A stretch of 64,000 nucleotides of DNA, taken from Myxococcus landrumus. GTDB taxonomy: Bacteria; Myxococcota; Myxococcia; Myxococcales; Myxococcaceae. Positions 8,349 to 17,267 of the stretch are shown piece by piece. The notes beneath the pieces were generated by a model that saw only the letters and a program-made list of their open reading frames with translations, was not told where the DNA came from and did not search any database. The stretch covers positions 2,554,001 through 2,618,000 of the forward strand of contig NZ_CP071091.1 in NCBI RefSeq assembly GCF_017301635.1. The letters are read 5' to 3'. The position numbers and the translations under genes are program-made. Every line of letters begins with the position of its first letter. Position 1 is the stretch's first letter.

Positions 8349-10916
8349 TCAGGCCGCGGTGGACGTCCCGGGGTCTGTGGGTGCGCCTGCCTGCTCCGCC
8401 ACCTCACGCCGGTAGCCACACTCCTTGTTCGGGCAGGCGACGTACGCGCCGTCCCGCTTGGAGAACTTCTGGAGCAGATAGGGCGACGCGCACTGAGGGC
8501 ACGCCTCCGCCAGGGGCCGGTCCCACGCGGCGAAGCGGCAGTCCGGGTAGCGGTTGCAGCCGAAGAAGATCTTCCCGCGGCCGCTGCGGCGCTCCGTGAG
8601 GTAGCCCTGCTTGCAGTCCGGGCAGCTCACGCCGATGGAGATGGGCTTGGACGTCTTGCAGTCCGGGTAGCCCGAGCACGCCATGAAGCGTCCGAACCGG
8701 CCGCGCTTGATGACCATGGGCTTGGAGCACTTCTCGCAAAGCTCGTCCGTCGTCTCTTCCTCGACGATGACGATCTTCCCCTCGGCGTCCCGCTTGAAGT
8801 CCTTCGTGTTCTTGCAGTCGGGGTAGTTCGAGCAGGCGAGGAAGTGCCCCATCTTTCCGAACTTGATGACGAAGTGGTTGCTGCACTTCTCACAAGCGAT
8901 GTCGGTCTTGATCTCCTCGCGCTTGACGTCGCGCATCTCCGCCTTGGCCTTCTCGAGCGTCTCCTTGAAGGGCCCGTAGAAGTCGTGCAGCACGGCCTTC
9001 CAGCTCGTGCCACCGTCGGAGATCTGGTCGAGCTTCTCCTCCATCGTCGCGGTGAAGGTGACGTCCAGCTCGTGGGGGAAGTGCTTGACCAGCATCTCGT
9101 TGGTCATCTGCCCCAGGTCGGTGGGCCGGAAGCGCCCCTCGAGCTTCTCCACGTACTTCTTGTCCTGGATGGTGGAGAGAATGGCCGCGTAGGTGGACGG
9201 ACGGCCAATGCCCTTCTCTTCCAGCTCCTTCACCAGCGTGGCCTCGCTGAAGCGCGGGGGCGGCTGGGTGAAGTGCTGCTCGTGCAGGAGCTTCTGCAGC
9301 GCCAGCTTGTCGCCGTCGTTGAGCATCGGCAGGTCGCCCACCGCGTCCGCGCCGTCCGCGCTCTCGTCGCCCGCGGCCTTGGCCTTCTCCTTCTCGGCCT
9401 CCTCCTCCGGCGTCAGGCCCGCGCCGTACACCGCGAGGTAGCCCGGGAACTTCAGCGTGCTGCCGGAGGCGCGGAACGTGGCCCGGCCCGCGGCGATGTC
9501 CGCGCTCGTCTGGTCATACACGGCGGGCTTCATCTGGCACGCGACGAAGCGGTTCCAGATGAGCTCGTAGAGGCGGTACATGTCCTGCTCGTCCATGGCC
9601 TCGAAGAAGGGCCGCACCCGCTCCGGCGGGTACTCCAGGGACGTGGGGCGGATGGCCTCGTGGGCGTCCTGCGCGCTCTTGCGCGACTTGTAGACCACCG
9701 GCTCCTCGGGCAGGTAGTCCGCGCCGTACCGGGTGCCGATCATCTCGCGCACCTGCTTCACCGCGTCGTCCGACAGACGCGTGGAGTCCGTACGCATGTA
9801 CGTGATGAGCGCCGTCTGGCCTTCCTCGCCGAGGGGCACACCCTCGTAGAGCTTCTGCGCCAGCGTCATCGTCTTCTTCGCCGTGAAGGACAGCCGGTTG
9901 GCGGCCTCCTGCTGGAGCTTGGAGGTGATGAACGGCGCGGGCGCGTTGCGGCGGCGCTCGCGGCGGTCCACCTTGGCCACGGTGAAGTCGGCGCCCTGCA
10001 GCTCGGAGACGAGCGCCTCCGTGCCGACGCGGTCCTTGAGCTCCACCTTCTTGCCGTCCACCTTGGACAGCTTGGCCTTGAACGGCGGCGGACCCGACGG
10101 GCCCTCCAGCAGCGCGTCCAGCGTCCAGTACTCCTCGGGGACGAAGGCCTTGATTTCGGCCTCGCGCTCCACGATGAGGCGCACCGCCACGGACTGCACG
10201 CGGCCGGCGGACAGACCCCGGCGGATCTTCTGCCAGAGCAGCGGGGAGATCTGGTACCCCACCAGCCGGTCCAGGATGCGCCGCGTCTGCTGCGAATCGT
10301 AGTTGTCCTGGTTCAGCTCACGCGGCTGGGCGATGGCTTCCTGGATGGCCTTCTTGGTGATTTCGTTGAAGGTCACCCGCATCGCGTCCGGATGCGCGAG
10401 CTCTTCCTTGATGTGCCACGCAATGGCCTCGCCCTCGCGGTCGGGGTCCGTGGCCAGGAAGACCTTGTCGGCGGACTTCGCCATCTTCTTCAGCTCGTTG
10501 AGCACCTTCTCCTTGCCCTTGATGACCTCGTACTCGGGCTGGAAGTCGTGCTCCACGTCGACGCCCATCTTGCTCTTGGGCAGGTCCTTCACATGGCCCA
10601 CGGACGCCTTCACCGAGTAGCCGGAGCCCAGGTACTTCTTGATGGTCTTCGCCTTGGCGGGCGACTCGACGACGACCAGGTAGTGCGGTCCCTTGCCGCG
10701 CGGGGTGGCCTCCTCTTCCGCGTCCGCCTCCACGGTGGGCAGCGCGTCGTCATCCCCCTTCTTCTTCGTCGTGCGCCGGCGGGCCGCGGCCTTCTTCGCC
10801 GTGGCCTTCTTGGCCGCAGGCTTCTTCTTGGCGGCCGTGCGACCGGTCGCCTTGCGGGGCGCCTTCTCCTCGGTCGCCTCAGTCTCTTCCGCCTTCTTCT
10901 TCGTCCGCGTGGCCAT
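8349..10916 (-). CDS. topA: DNA topoisomerase I with basic N-terminal tail
   Basis: 855 residues; relaxes negative supercoils by type IA strand passage. Toprim domain from about residue 77 (VVVESPAKAKT, DPDREGEAIAWH), active-site Tyr373 in ITYMRTDST, then four C-terminal zinc ribbons of the CxxC...CxxxxxxC kind (final quarter). The first 76 residues are an extra tail rich in Lys, Ala and Arg with KKPAAKKA-type repeats, like bacterial histone H1-like tails, followed by an acidic patch. E. coli TopA lacks it. dprA ends 11 nt upstream, an arrangement common to many bacteria. Confidence 0.97.
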   Translation of the reverse strand: MATRTKKKAEETEATEEKAPRKATGRTAAKKKPAAKKATAKKAAARRRTTKKKGDDDALPTVEADAEEEATPRGKGPHYLVVVESPAKAKTIKKYLGSGYSVKASVGHVKDLPKSKMGVDVEHDFQPEYEVIKGKEKVLNELKKMAKSADKVFLATDPDREGEAIAWHIKEELAHPDAMRVTFNEITKKAIQEAIAQPRELNQDNYDSQQTRRILDRLVGYQISPLLWQKIRRGLSAGRVQSVAVRLIVEREAEIKAFVPEEYWTLDALLEGPSGPPPFKAKLSKVDGKKVELKDRVGTEALVSELQGADFTVAKVDRRERRRNAPAPFITSKLQQEAANRLSFTAKKTMTLAQKLYEGVPLGEEGQTALITYMRTDSTRLSDDAVKQVREMIGTRYGADYLPEEPVVYKSRKSAQDAHEAIRPTSLEYPPERVRPFFEAMDEQDMYRLYELIWNRFVACQMKPAVYDQTSADIAAGRATFRASGSTLKFPGYLAVYGAGLTPEEEAEKEKAKAAGDESADGADAVGDLPMLNDGDKLALQKLLHEQHFTQPPPRFSEATLVKELEEKGIGRPSTYAAILSTIQDKKYVEKLEGRFRPTDLGQMTNEMLVKHFPHELDVTFTATMEEKLDQISDGGTSWKAVLHDFYGPFKETLEKAKAEMRDVKREEIKTDIACEKCSNHFVIKFGKMGHFLACSNYPDCKNTKDFKRDAEGKIVIVEEETTDELCEKCSKPMVIKRGRFGRFMACSGYPDCKTSKPISIGVSCPDCKQGYLTERRSGRGKIFFGCNRYPDCRFAAWDRPLAEACPQCASPYLLQKFSKRDGAYVACPNKECGYRREVAEQAGAPTDPGTSTAA

Positions 10917-10927
10917 GACTCTCCTAC

Positions 10928-12049
10928 CTAGATCTTCTCGTACAGCCTGCCCGGGTGCTGGATGACCAGCCCCGTCATCTCCAGCTCCACCAGCGCGCCC
11001 ACCAGCGCCGCCGGCGTGAGGGTGCTCCCGGCCAGCACCTCATCGAATGTCCGGGGAATCCGGTCCAACACCGCATAGGCCCCCCGCGCTTCCACGGAAA
11101 GCCCCGCCCTCGCGTCCTCCGCCCCAGGCGCCACCATCCACCCAGGGTCAACACCCACCGCCCGCCATACGTCTTTCACGTCCAGGCACGCGGTCGCGTG
11201 CCCCTCCCGCAGCAGGGCATTGCAGCCTGCCGCGCCGCCCTGACGCACGTCACCTGGCATCGCCAGCACCGTCCGCCCCTGCGCCCGCCCCGCCCTCGCC
11301 GTGTACAAACTGCCCGACTCCACCCCCGCCCGCAGCACCAGGACCGCATCCGATGCACCAGAGATGAGCCGGTTGCGACGAGGAAAAGTGGTGGTGCTGG
11401 CCCGCACGCCTGGCGGTAGCTCGCTGAAGAACACCCCGCCCCTCTCCAGGAAGTGGGGCAACAGGCCTGCCTGTGCGGGGTCCAACACATCCAGCGCCGA
11501 CCCCAGAAACGCCCACGTCTCCCCACCCGCGTCCAGCGCGCCCCAGTGACACGCCCGGTCCACCCCCACCGCCGCGCCAGAGACCACGCCCACCCCACCC
11601 TCGGCCACCTGCCGGGCAAACGCTCGAGCGAATGGGAGGAACCCCTGGTCCGGACGACGGCTGCCCACCATGGCCACCCGTCGGCGCGGAGCGCCCGGCT
11701 GCCCTCGGTAGAAGAGCACGGGAGGCGCGTCCACCACGTCCCGAAGCCGCTCCGGAAACGCCTGCTGCCCCGCGAAGGTCACTCGCATCTCCCCCGCCCG
11801 GCAGGCCTCCAGGACCTGCTCCGCCAGGGGCCCCAACCGCTCCACTGACAGGAGCCGACGCCGTACTTGTGGGGAAACCGGCGCTTCGGACACCCAGTCT
11901 CGCACCGGAGTCGAGGCCAGGGAGGAGAGGTGCTCGTCAGCGTAGACGCGCAAGGCGGCCAGCGTCCTCGGCCCCAGGCCGGGAACGGCCCAGAGCGCAA
12001 GGCATGCCTGCTGCTCCGCCGTGAGGCTGTCCGTCTCCGCGTCCGCCAT
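10928..12049 (-). CDS. dprA: DprA/Smf, DNA-processing protein loading RecA on ssDNA
   Basis: About 373 residues. The Rossmann-like core has the family blocks VAMVGSRRP, GVVSGAAVGVDRACH, FPRRNRLISG and the ESGSLYTA segment, and a C-terminal winged-helix (DML1-like) domain near residues 300-370. DprA protects incoming single-stranded DNA and hands it to RecA during transformation. The ATG at 12049 is taken as start; an in-frame GTG at 12073 would add eight residues and directly abuts a TATATAG sequence. It is followed closely by topA. Confidence 0.93.
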   Translation of the reverse strand: MADAETDSLTAEQQACLALWAVPGLGPRTLAALRVYADEHLSSLASTPVRDWVSEAPVSPQVRRRLLSVERLGPLAEQVLEACRAGEMRVTFAGQQAFPERLRDVVDAPPVLFYRGQPGAPRRRVAMVGSRRPDQGFLPFARAFARQVAEGGVGVVSGAAVGVDRACHWGALDAGGETWAFLGSALDVLDPAQAGLLPHFLERGGVFFSELPPGVRASTTTFPRRNRLISGASDAVLVLRAGVESGSLYTARAGRAQGRTVLAMPGDVRQGGAAGCNALLREGHATACLDVKDVWRAVGVDPGWMVAPGAEDARAGLSVEARGAYAVLDRIPRTFDEVLAGSTLTPAALVGALVELEMTGLVIQHPGRLYEKI

Positions 12050-12186
12050 ACCCGACCCCCGCTCGAATCCCACCTATATAGAAGATGGGTCCGCTGGGAG
12101 GGGCGCGACACATAAACACCGGACCGCCACCGGTCAAGCACTCAACCCCTCCGACGCGGGAGGGGATGCACTTTTCCTGCCGAGAT

Positions 12187-13407
12187 TCAGCGGCTGGCGG
12201 TGGGAGCGTTGCTCACCATCATCATCGCGCGATCACCCGGGCTGACCTCCTGGAGCGAGCGCATCATGAGGCAGTTGTTGGTGCGCTCCTTGACCTCGGT
12301 CACCATGCAGGTGCCGATGTCCTCCCAGGGCAGCGTCTTGTCCTCCTGGGACTGAGGCTTGGAGTACATCTGGCCCAGCACCGTCCGGGACGGGTCGCCC
12401 TGGCGGAGGATGGTGAAGGTATTGCCCAGCTGGACGCCGTCCGCGCTGCCCTTGTCCAGCACCACCGTGTGGTGCTCGCCCAGGAGCGACAGGTAGGGCA
12501 CCAGCGGCGTCACGACGGTGGCGTTGAGCTCCTTCGCGTTGGGCCGCGGAGCCACGCGCTCGGTGAGCTTCTCACCGTAGGGGCCCACCAGGTCGCCGCG
12601 CTCGATGCCATCCCAAGTGTCGACGATTTGGGCCGTGACGATGCCCTTGTCCACGCGCACCACGCGCAGCGTGCCCACGAAGTCCGTCAGGAAGCCCAGC
12701 TGCTTGCCCGTGCGCGGGTGCTTCACCGGCTGCGTCGTGTGGAAGACGACGTAGCGGTCCCCCACCTTGGCCTGCGCGTTGCGCTTGAAGCGCACGTAGA
12801 CGTTGTCCGGGAAGGACAGCATGTGCGCGCCGTTGGGGGAGCCCTCGATGCGGCCCGCCTCCTCCAGTTCGCGCGGCGTGACGAAGCCCTGCGTCGTCAC
12901 CGGACGCGCCGAGGACACGTCGTAGCCAATCTTCCCCGTCACCGTCACCGCGTCGGCGCCGGCCATCTCCGTGGGAGCGGCCACCTCGGGCGTCTCCTCA
13001 CCGGACTCAACGCGCTGGGGGACTTCCTCCCCGCCGCCGAAGAAGCGCACCTGGTTGCCCGGGTAGATCCAATGCGGGTTGGCGATCTCCGGGTTGTAGG
13101 ACCAGACCTTCGGCCAGTACCAGGGGCTGCCCAGGTAGCGCGAGGACAGGTCCCACAGCGTGTCACCGTCCTGCACCGTGTGGACCTCGCCAGGGGCGCT
13201 GTCGCGTCCCTTGGGCGCACCCGGGGGCAGTTGCACGGTGGTGCCGGAAGGGCGCTCGGGCGCCTCGTCCATGACCTCCGCGCCTTCGGTCTCGCCGCCG
13301 GCCTCGGTGTCCTCCGGGCCACTGCCCTCCTCCTGCTGCGCGAGCGCGCTCCAGGCAGGGGCAACGGCGAGGCTCAACATCAGCGAGGTGAGGATCCGGG
13401 AGCGCAT
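12187..13407 (-). CDS. secreted LysM-domain protein
   Basis: 406 residues with a signal peptide (cleavage after ALA, about residue 23), an acidic linker and one LysM domain at about 76-122 (HTVQDGDTLWDLSSRYLGS ... YPGNQV), which binds peptidoglycan glycan. The remaining 280 residues are beta-rich with no catalytic motif I recognise. It lies 25 nt after the CpoB-like TPR lipoprotein gene, so the two are probably co-transcribed and act at the cell wall. A long upstream extension to 13611 belongs to the neighbouring gene. Confidence 0.88.
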   Translation of the reverse strand: MRSRILTSLMLSLAVAPAWSALAQQEEGSGPEDTEAGGETEGAEVMDEAPERPSGTTVQLPPGAPKGRDSAPGEVHTVQDGDTLWDLSSRYLGSPWYWPKVWSYNPEIANPHWIYPGNQVRFFGGGEEVPQRVESGEETPEVAAPTEMAGADAVTVTGKIGYDVSSARPVTTQGFVTPRELEEAGRIEGSPNGAHMLSFPDNVYVRFKRNAQAKVGDRYVVFHTTQPVKHPRTGKQLGFLTDFVGTLRVVRVDKGIVTAQIVDTWDGIERGDLVGPYGEKLTERVAPRPNAKELNATVVTPLVPYLSLLGEHHTVVLDKGSADGVQLGNTFTILRQGDPSRTVLGQMYSKPQSQEDKTLPWEDIGTCMVTEVKERTNNCLMMRSLQEVSPGDRAMMMVSNAPTASR

Positions 13408-13432
13408 CGCACGACATCCTTTCGAGAAGACT

Positions 13433-14290
13433 TTACTGCCGGAGCGCGGCAAGCCGCTGCTCCGCCTGAGTGGCGGCGGCCGTCCCCGGGAACTGGGTGA
13501 CGACACGCGTGTAGAGAGCCCGGGCATCCGCGGCCTGGTTGAGCCGCATCCGGCACTCGGCGAGCCGGAGCATGCCATCCAGCACGGCATCTCCAGCGGG
13601 ATAGGAGGCAATCAGCCGCTCGAAGCTCTTCGCGGCGGCCTTGAAGTCGTTGAGCCCCATCTGCCCCAGCCCGCTGAAGTACAGCGCGTTGTCCGCGCGG
13701 GGGTGGCGGGGGTTCTCGTCGGAGAAGCGGCGCAGACGCTCCACGCCGCCCTCCACGTTTCCGGTGCGCAGCATCGACACGAACTTGTCGTAGTCCGCGT
13801 CGAGCACGTCGGGGTCCGGCTGGTCCGCGGGGTCGCCCTCTTCGCGAGAGGCCACCATGGTCGCACCACCAGGGGCCGCGGCGGGCGCGCCATCCGGCAA
13901 CGCACTGATGAACATCTCCACCTGCTCCGACTCGGGCTCCACCACCGCCACTTGCGTGGAGAGCTTGGGCGCGGGCTCGAAGCGAGGCTTGAGCTTCACC
14001 ACCGACAGCTCGGGCGTGGTCGACAGCGGCTCTCCTTGTTCGGGAGCGGTGACCTTCACTGTCGCGACCGGCTTCGGGCCCGAGGAGGAGTCACGCGCGC
14101 GGTCCACCGCGGCGTGGGCCTCCATGCGCTCCAGCCGCTCCAACAACCGCGACTGGGAATCACGCAACGTGCGCAGCTCCGCACGCAGCGCCCCCACCTC
14201 CTCCTTCGAGGCGGCGTTGCTGGCACATGCACCGAGCACGCACAGGGGCGCGACGGCGAGCAGGCGGAAGATGACGGAGCGCGCGAGCAC
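13433..14290 (-). CDS. CpoB/YbgF-like coiled-coil TPR lipoprotein
   Basis: 285 residues from a GTG at 14290. The N terminus is a lipoprotein signal (LCVLGAC), then a heptad-like coiled coil (EVGALRAELRTLRDSQSRLL), a variable linker and C-terminal TPR repeats (residues about 165-285). This architecture resembles CpoB/YbgF, which coordinates peptidoglycan synthesis with the Tol-Pal system, although CpoB itself is periplasmic and not lipidated. Its partner downstream encodes a LysM protein. The GTG start is inferred from where the signal peptide begins; an ATG at 14365 would precede it with an unlikely leader. Confidence 0.8.
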   Translation of the reverse strand: MLARSVIFRLLAVAPLCVLGACASNAASKEEVGALRAELRTLRDSQSRLLERLERMEAHAAVDRARDSSSGPKPVATVKVTAPEQGEPLSTTPELSVVKLKPRFEPAPKLSTQVAVVEPESEQVEMFISALPDGAPAAAPGGATMVASREEGDPADQPDPDVLDADYDKFVSMLRTGNVEGGVERLRRFSDENPRHPRADNALYFSGLGQMGLNDFKAAAKSFERLIASYPAGDAVLDGMLRLAECRMRLNQAADARALYTRVVTQFPGTAAATQAEQRLAALRQ

Positions 14291-14371
14291 GGTCCTCGAC
14301 GGAGAGAAGTCCCACCGAGGATAGGAAGCCACGTCGGAGAGCGTCAAGAAAACGGCTGTGCCCACCCCACC

Positions 14372-15133
14372 CTAGAAGCGATTCACCACGAAATTGAGGT
14401 GCCGCCCGGTGCGCCCGGCATCCCTCCGGTGGGAGAAGAACCGCGAGGGCTCACACGCGGTACAGGCCTGTAGCACGTCCACATGCTCCGCCCGCAGCCC
14501 CGCGCGCAGCAGCGTCTGCTTCACGGCCCGCTTGAGGTCCAGCCGGAACCGGCCCCCGTCCTCGTCCACCACTTCCGCCCCGAAGCGCTCCACGAAGCGG
14601 TGCGCCAACTCCTGGGACACCTCGTAGCAGCAGCGCTGAATCGCGGGCCCCACCGCCGCGAGCAGCCGCTCCGGCCGAGCCCCTCGCGCCACCAGCGTCT
14701 CCACGGCCCGCGCGCTGATGTCCGCGTCCGTCCCCCGCCACCCCGAGTGGATCGCCGCCACGCGCTGGCCCTCCGGGTCCACGAGCAGCACGGGGACACA
14801 GTCCGCCGTCCCCACCGCCACCCACGTCCCCGAGAGCTCCGTCCACAACGCGTCGGCCTCGCCCTCGGGGGCCCTCAGCGTGTCGGAGGCGTGCTCCACC
14901 CGCGCCTCCAGCACCCTGTCGCCATGAACCTGTGACACGCGCGACATCGCCCCCAACGGAGCCCCCGCCGCGAGCGCGAGCCTGCGCAGGTTCTCCTCCA
15001 CCTTCTCCCGCTCATCTCCCGTGGAGAATCCCAGGTTGAGCGAGGCAAACGGGCCTTCGGAGACACCTCCGGTGCGTGTCGCGAAGCCGTGAGGAACAGG
15101 GAGAAGCGAAGAGGTGAGCAGCTCGGTCGCCAT
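14372..15133 (-). CDS. pgeF: PgeF/YfiH, multicopper-oxidase-fold purine nucleoside phosphorylase-like protein
   Basis: 253 residues of the YfiH (DUF152) family, known for editing of misincorporated L-serine in peptidoglycan precursors and for purine nucleoside phosphorylase/adenosine deaminase activity. The zinc-site residues are visible in QVHGDRV (His), GTADCVPV (Cys) and AIHSGWRG (His), and the block GPAIQRCCYEV is typical. ATG 15133 has AAAGGGG ahead of it. It is followed by two envelope genes in the same direction, suiting a cell-wall role. Confidence 0.9.
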   Translation of the reverse strand: MATELLTSSLLPVPHGFATRTGGVSEGPFASLNLGFSTGDEREKVEENLRRLALAAGAPLGAMSRVSQVHGDRVLEARVEHASDTLRAPEGEADALWTELSGTWVAVGTADCVPVLLVDPEGQRVAAIHSGWRGTDADISARAVETLVARGARPERLLAAVGPAIQRCCYEVSQELAHRFVERFGAEVVDEDGGRFRLDLKRAVKQTLLRAGLRAEHVDVLQACTACEPSRFFSHRRDAGRTGRHLNFVVNRF

Positions 15134-15237
15134 GCGGTGCCCCTTTCTAACCAGGGCGCCCGGCACGACGCACGCGGACAACCTCCAGCGTCAGCCCAAC
15201 GCGCCAATGGCGCAGAAAAATTTCCATGCAAGTACGT

Positions 15238-15266
15238 TTGACAGTCCGCGTCAGCCCATTGACAAT
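15238..15266 (+). promoter_or_regulatory. candidate sigma70-type promoter for the diguanylate cyclase
   Basis: TTGACA (15238-15243), 17-bp spacer, GACAAT (15261-15266) in the divergent gap between pgeF and the GGDEF gene. A second TTGACA at 15259-15264 overlaps the -10 and has only a poor -10 of its own. Confidence 0.5.
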
Positions 15267-15326
15267 TCCGATGACTCTTCGTGAAACGGGCTCCACTCTT
15301 TCTTTCGAAGTGACGCGAACGTTCGC

Positions 15327-17252
15327 ATGCCCCTGGGTCCCGACACCGTAGGTCGCAAGCTGCTGTGGAGCATCGCTCTCCCGGGACTGGTGGTGGCGTT
15401 GCTTGGCGTCGGGCACTTCTGGCGCGAGGCCCGCGTCGCGGTGCAGGACGCCACGCAGGTGGAGTCGCTCGCGCTCGCGGAGTTCGTGGCCTCCACGTTC
15501 CTTCTCTCGCAAGGGCCCGGCGCTCCCGCGCACGGTGCCGTGGCGGAGGTGCTTCACTCGGACACGCGCCTGTTCCGCTCGGTGGAAGACGTGCGCGTGC
15601 TGACGCTGGATGGGCGCGTGCGCTGGTCTCGCAACCCCTCCGAGGTGGGAACGTCACACCCGGAGGCCGCGCGGCTCACCCGCCCCGGCCCCGAGACGGC
15701 GCGCTCCGCGAATGGCGTCACCGAGGTCGTCCGGCCGCTGGGCGGACCGGAGTGCGGAAGCTGTCACGCGAGCGGCGACATCCCAGGCGCCAGCGTGCTG
15801 CAGATGCGGATGACGGAACCCGCGTTGCATCAGCAACTGACGCACGTCTTTGGTGGCGCACTGGGCTCCATGGCGTTGTTCGCCATCGCGCTGGCCGGAG
15901 TCATCGCCCTGTCCCTGCACTTCAACCTCACGCGGCCGCTGCGCCGGTTGAGCTCGGCCATGGGGCGCGCCGCGGCGGGAGACCTGCTGGTGCGCGCGGA
16001 TGCTCGCGGCTCGGATGAAATCTCGCGCCTGGCGGGCGCCTTCAACCAGATGCTCGCGCGCCTCACCGCGATGAAGGCGGAGGAGATCGACACCCACCGC
16101 GACCTGGAGCTGGTGAAGGAGAAGCTGGCGCTCAAGGACGAGCTCGAGGAGAGGCTGCGGGAGCTGTCACTGCTGTTCGACGTGACGCGCTCGCTCAACT
16201 CCACGCTGGAGCTGGATGAGCTGTTGGAGGCCGTGACTCGGCTGGTCGTCGAGCGGCTCCAGATTCCAGAGTTCTCCATCATGCTCCTCAACGCGGAGGG
16301 CTCGCTGGAGGTGCGCCAGGCCTGGCCGGAGCATCGCGGCGCGGAGGGCCTGGTGTTCGCCCTCGGCGAAGGAGCCTGTGGCCGCGCGGCCCAGACGCTC
16401 AAGGCCGTCTACCTGCCGGACGTCACCGACCCCACCAGCATCTTCGCGCGCCGAGGACTCGTGGTGGATGCCATGCACACGGGTGCGCTGCTCGCGCTGC
16501 CCATGGTGCACGCGGGCAGCCTGCTCGGCGTGGTGAACTTCCAGCGCCCTCTGGTGGCCAGCTTCTCCGCGGGGGAAATCGAGCTGCTCACCGCGGTGAC
16601 GGACATCGCCGCGGCCGCCGTGAAGAACGCGCGGCTGCACGCCGAGACGGTGAAGCTCACCATGACCGACCCGCTGACGGGGGTGCCCAACCGGCGTCAC
16701 CTCTTCCAGCGCATGGAGCTGGAGCTGGCACGGGCCCAGCGCTTCGGCACCCCGCTGGCGCTGCTCATGGTGGACGTGGACCACTTCAAGCGCCTCAATG
16801 ACCTCGCGGGCCATCGCGTCGGCGATGAGACCCTGCGCCGCGTCTGCGACATCCTCCGCGCGAAGGTCCGCAAGGTGGACACCCTCGCGCGGTATGGTGG
16901 CGAGGAGTTCGTCATCCTCCTGCCCCAGTCCACCAAGCACGACGCGGTGGAAGTGGCGGAGAAGCTGCGCCGCGCGGTGGCGGACACCGTGGTTCTCACC
17001 CAGCCAGGACTGCCGGGGGGCCATGTCACGGTCTCCGTCGGCGTGGCCCACTACCCCACCGACACCACCTCGCAAGAGGGACTGGTCGATAGCGCGGACG
17101 CGGCCCTGTATTGCAGCAAGCGCACGGGCCGCAATCGCACGACGCCATTCGAGCTGGGCATGGAGATCCACCCCGGCCGCGAGCGTGGCCCGCACGCCCC
17201 TCCCGCCGAGGCGACGGCCGCCGTTCCTCCCAGCGGCATCGCCAAGGCCTGA
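15327..17252 (+). CDS. membrane diguanylate cyclase: heme-c-type sensor, HAMP, GAF, GGDEF
   Basis: 641 residues. A transmembrane helix (11-29), a periplasmic sensor of about 140 residues, a second helix (about 173-195), HAMP (to about 250), a short coiled coil, GAF (about 300-440) and GGDEF (about 460-620). The periplasmic part contains C143-G-S-C-H147, a c-type heme attachment motif just before the second helix. The cyclase site is GGEEF (524-528) with a product-inhibition I-site RKVD (515-518), so it should make cyclic di-GMP under feedback control. It is a lone gene with its own promoter, convergent with htrA. The heme is inferred from CXXCH; redox or gas sensing is a guess. Confidence 0.92.
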   Translation: MPLGPDTVGRKLLWSIALPGLVVALLGVGHFWREARVAVQDATQVESLALAEFVASTFLLSQGPGAPAHGAVAEVLHSDTRLFRSVEDVRVLTLDGRVRWSRNPSEVGTSHPEAARLTRPGPETARSANGVTEVVRPLGGPECGSCHASGDIPGASVLQMRMTEPALHQQLTHVFGGALGSMALFAIALAGVIALSLHFNLTRPLRRLSSAMGRAAAGDLLVRADARGSDEISRLAGAFNQMLARLTAMKAEEIDTHRDLELVKEKLALKDELEERLRELSLLFDVTRSLNSTLELDELLEAVTRLVVERLQIPEFSIMLLNAEGSLEVRQAWPEHRGAEGLVFALGEGACGRAAQTLKAVYLPDVTDPTSIFARRGLVVDAMHTGALLALPMVHAGSLLGVVNFQRPLVASFSAGEIELLTAVTDIAAAAVKNARLHAETVKLTMTDPLTGVPNRRHLFQRMELELARAQRFGTPLALLMVDVDHFKRLNDLAGHRVGDETLRRVCDILRAKVRKVDTLARYGGEEFVILLPQSTKHDAVEVAEKLRRAVADTVVLTQPGLPGGHVTVSVGVAHYPTDTTSQEGLVDSADAALYCSKRTGRNRTTPFELGMEIHPGRERGPHAPPAEATAAVPPSGIAKA

Positions 17253-17267
17253 CGCCCTCCGCGAGCC

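Noticed and set aside
8844..10931. Long plus-strand frame opposite topA
   Set aside because: Shadow of topA with unnatural Leu/Val/Arg composition.
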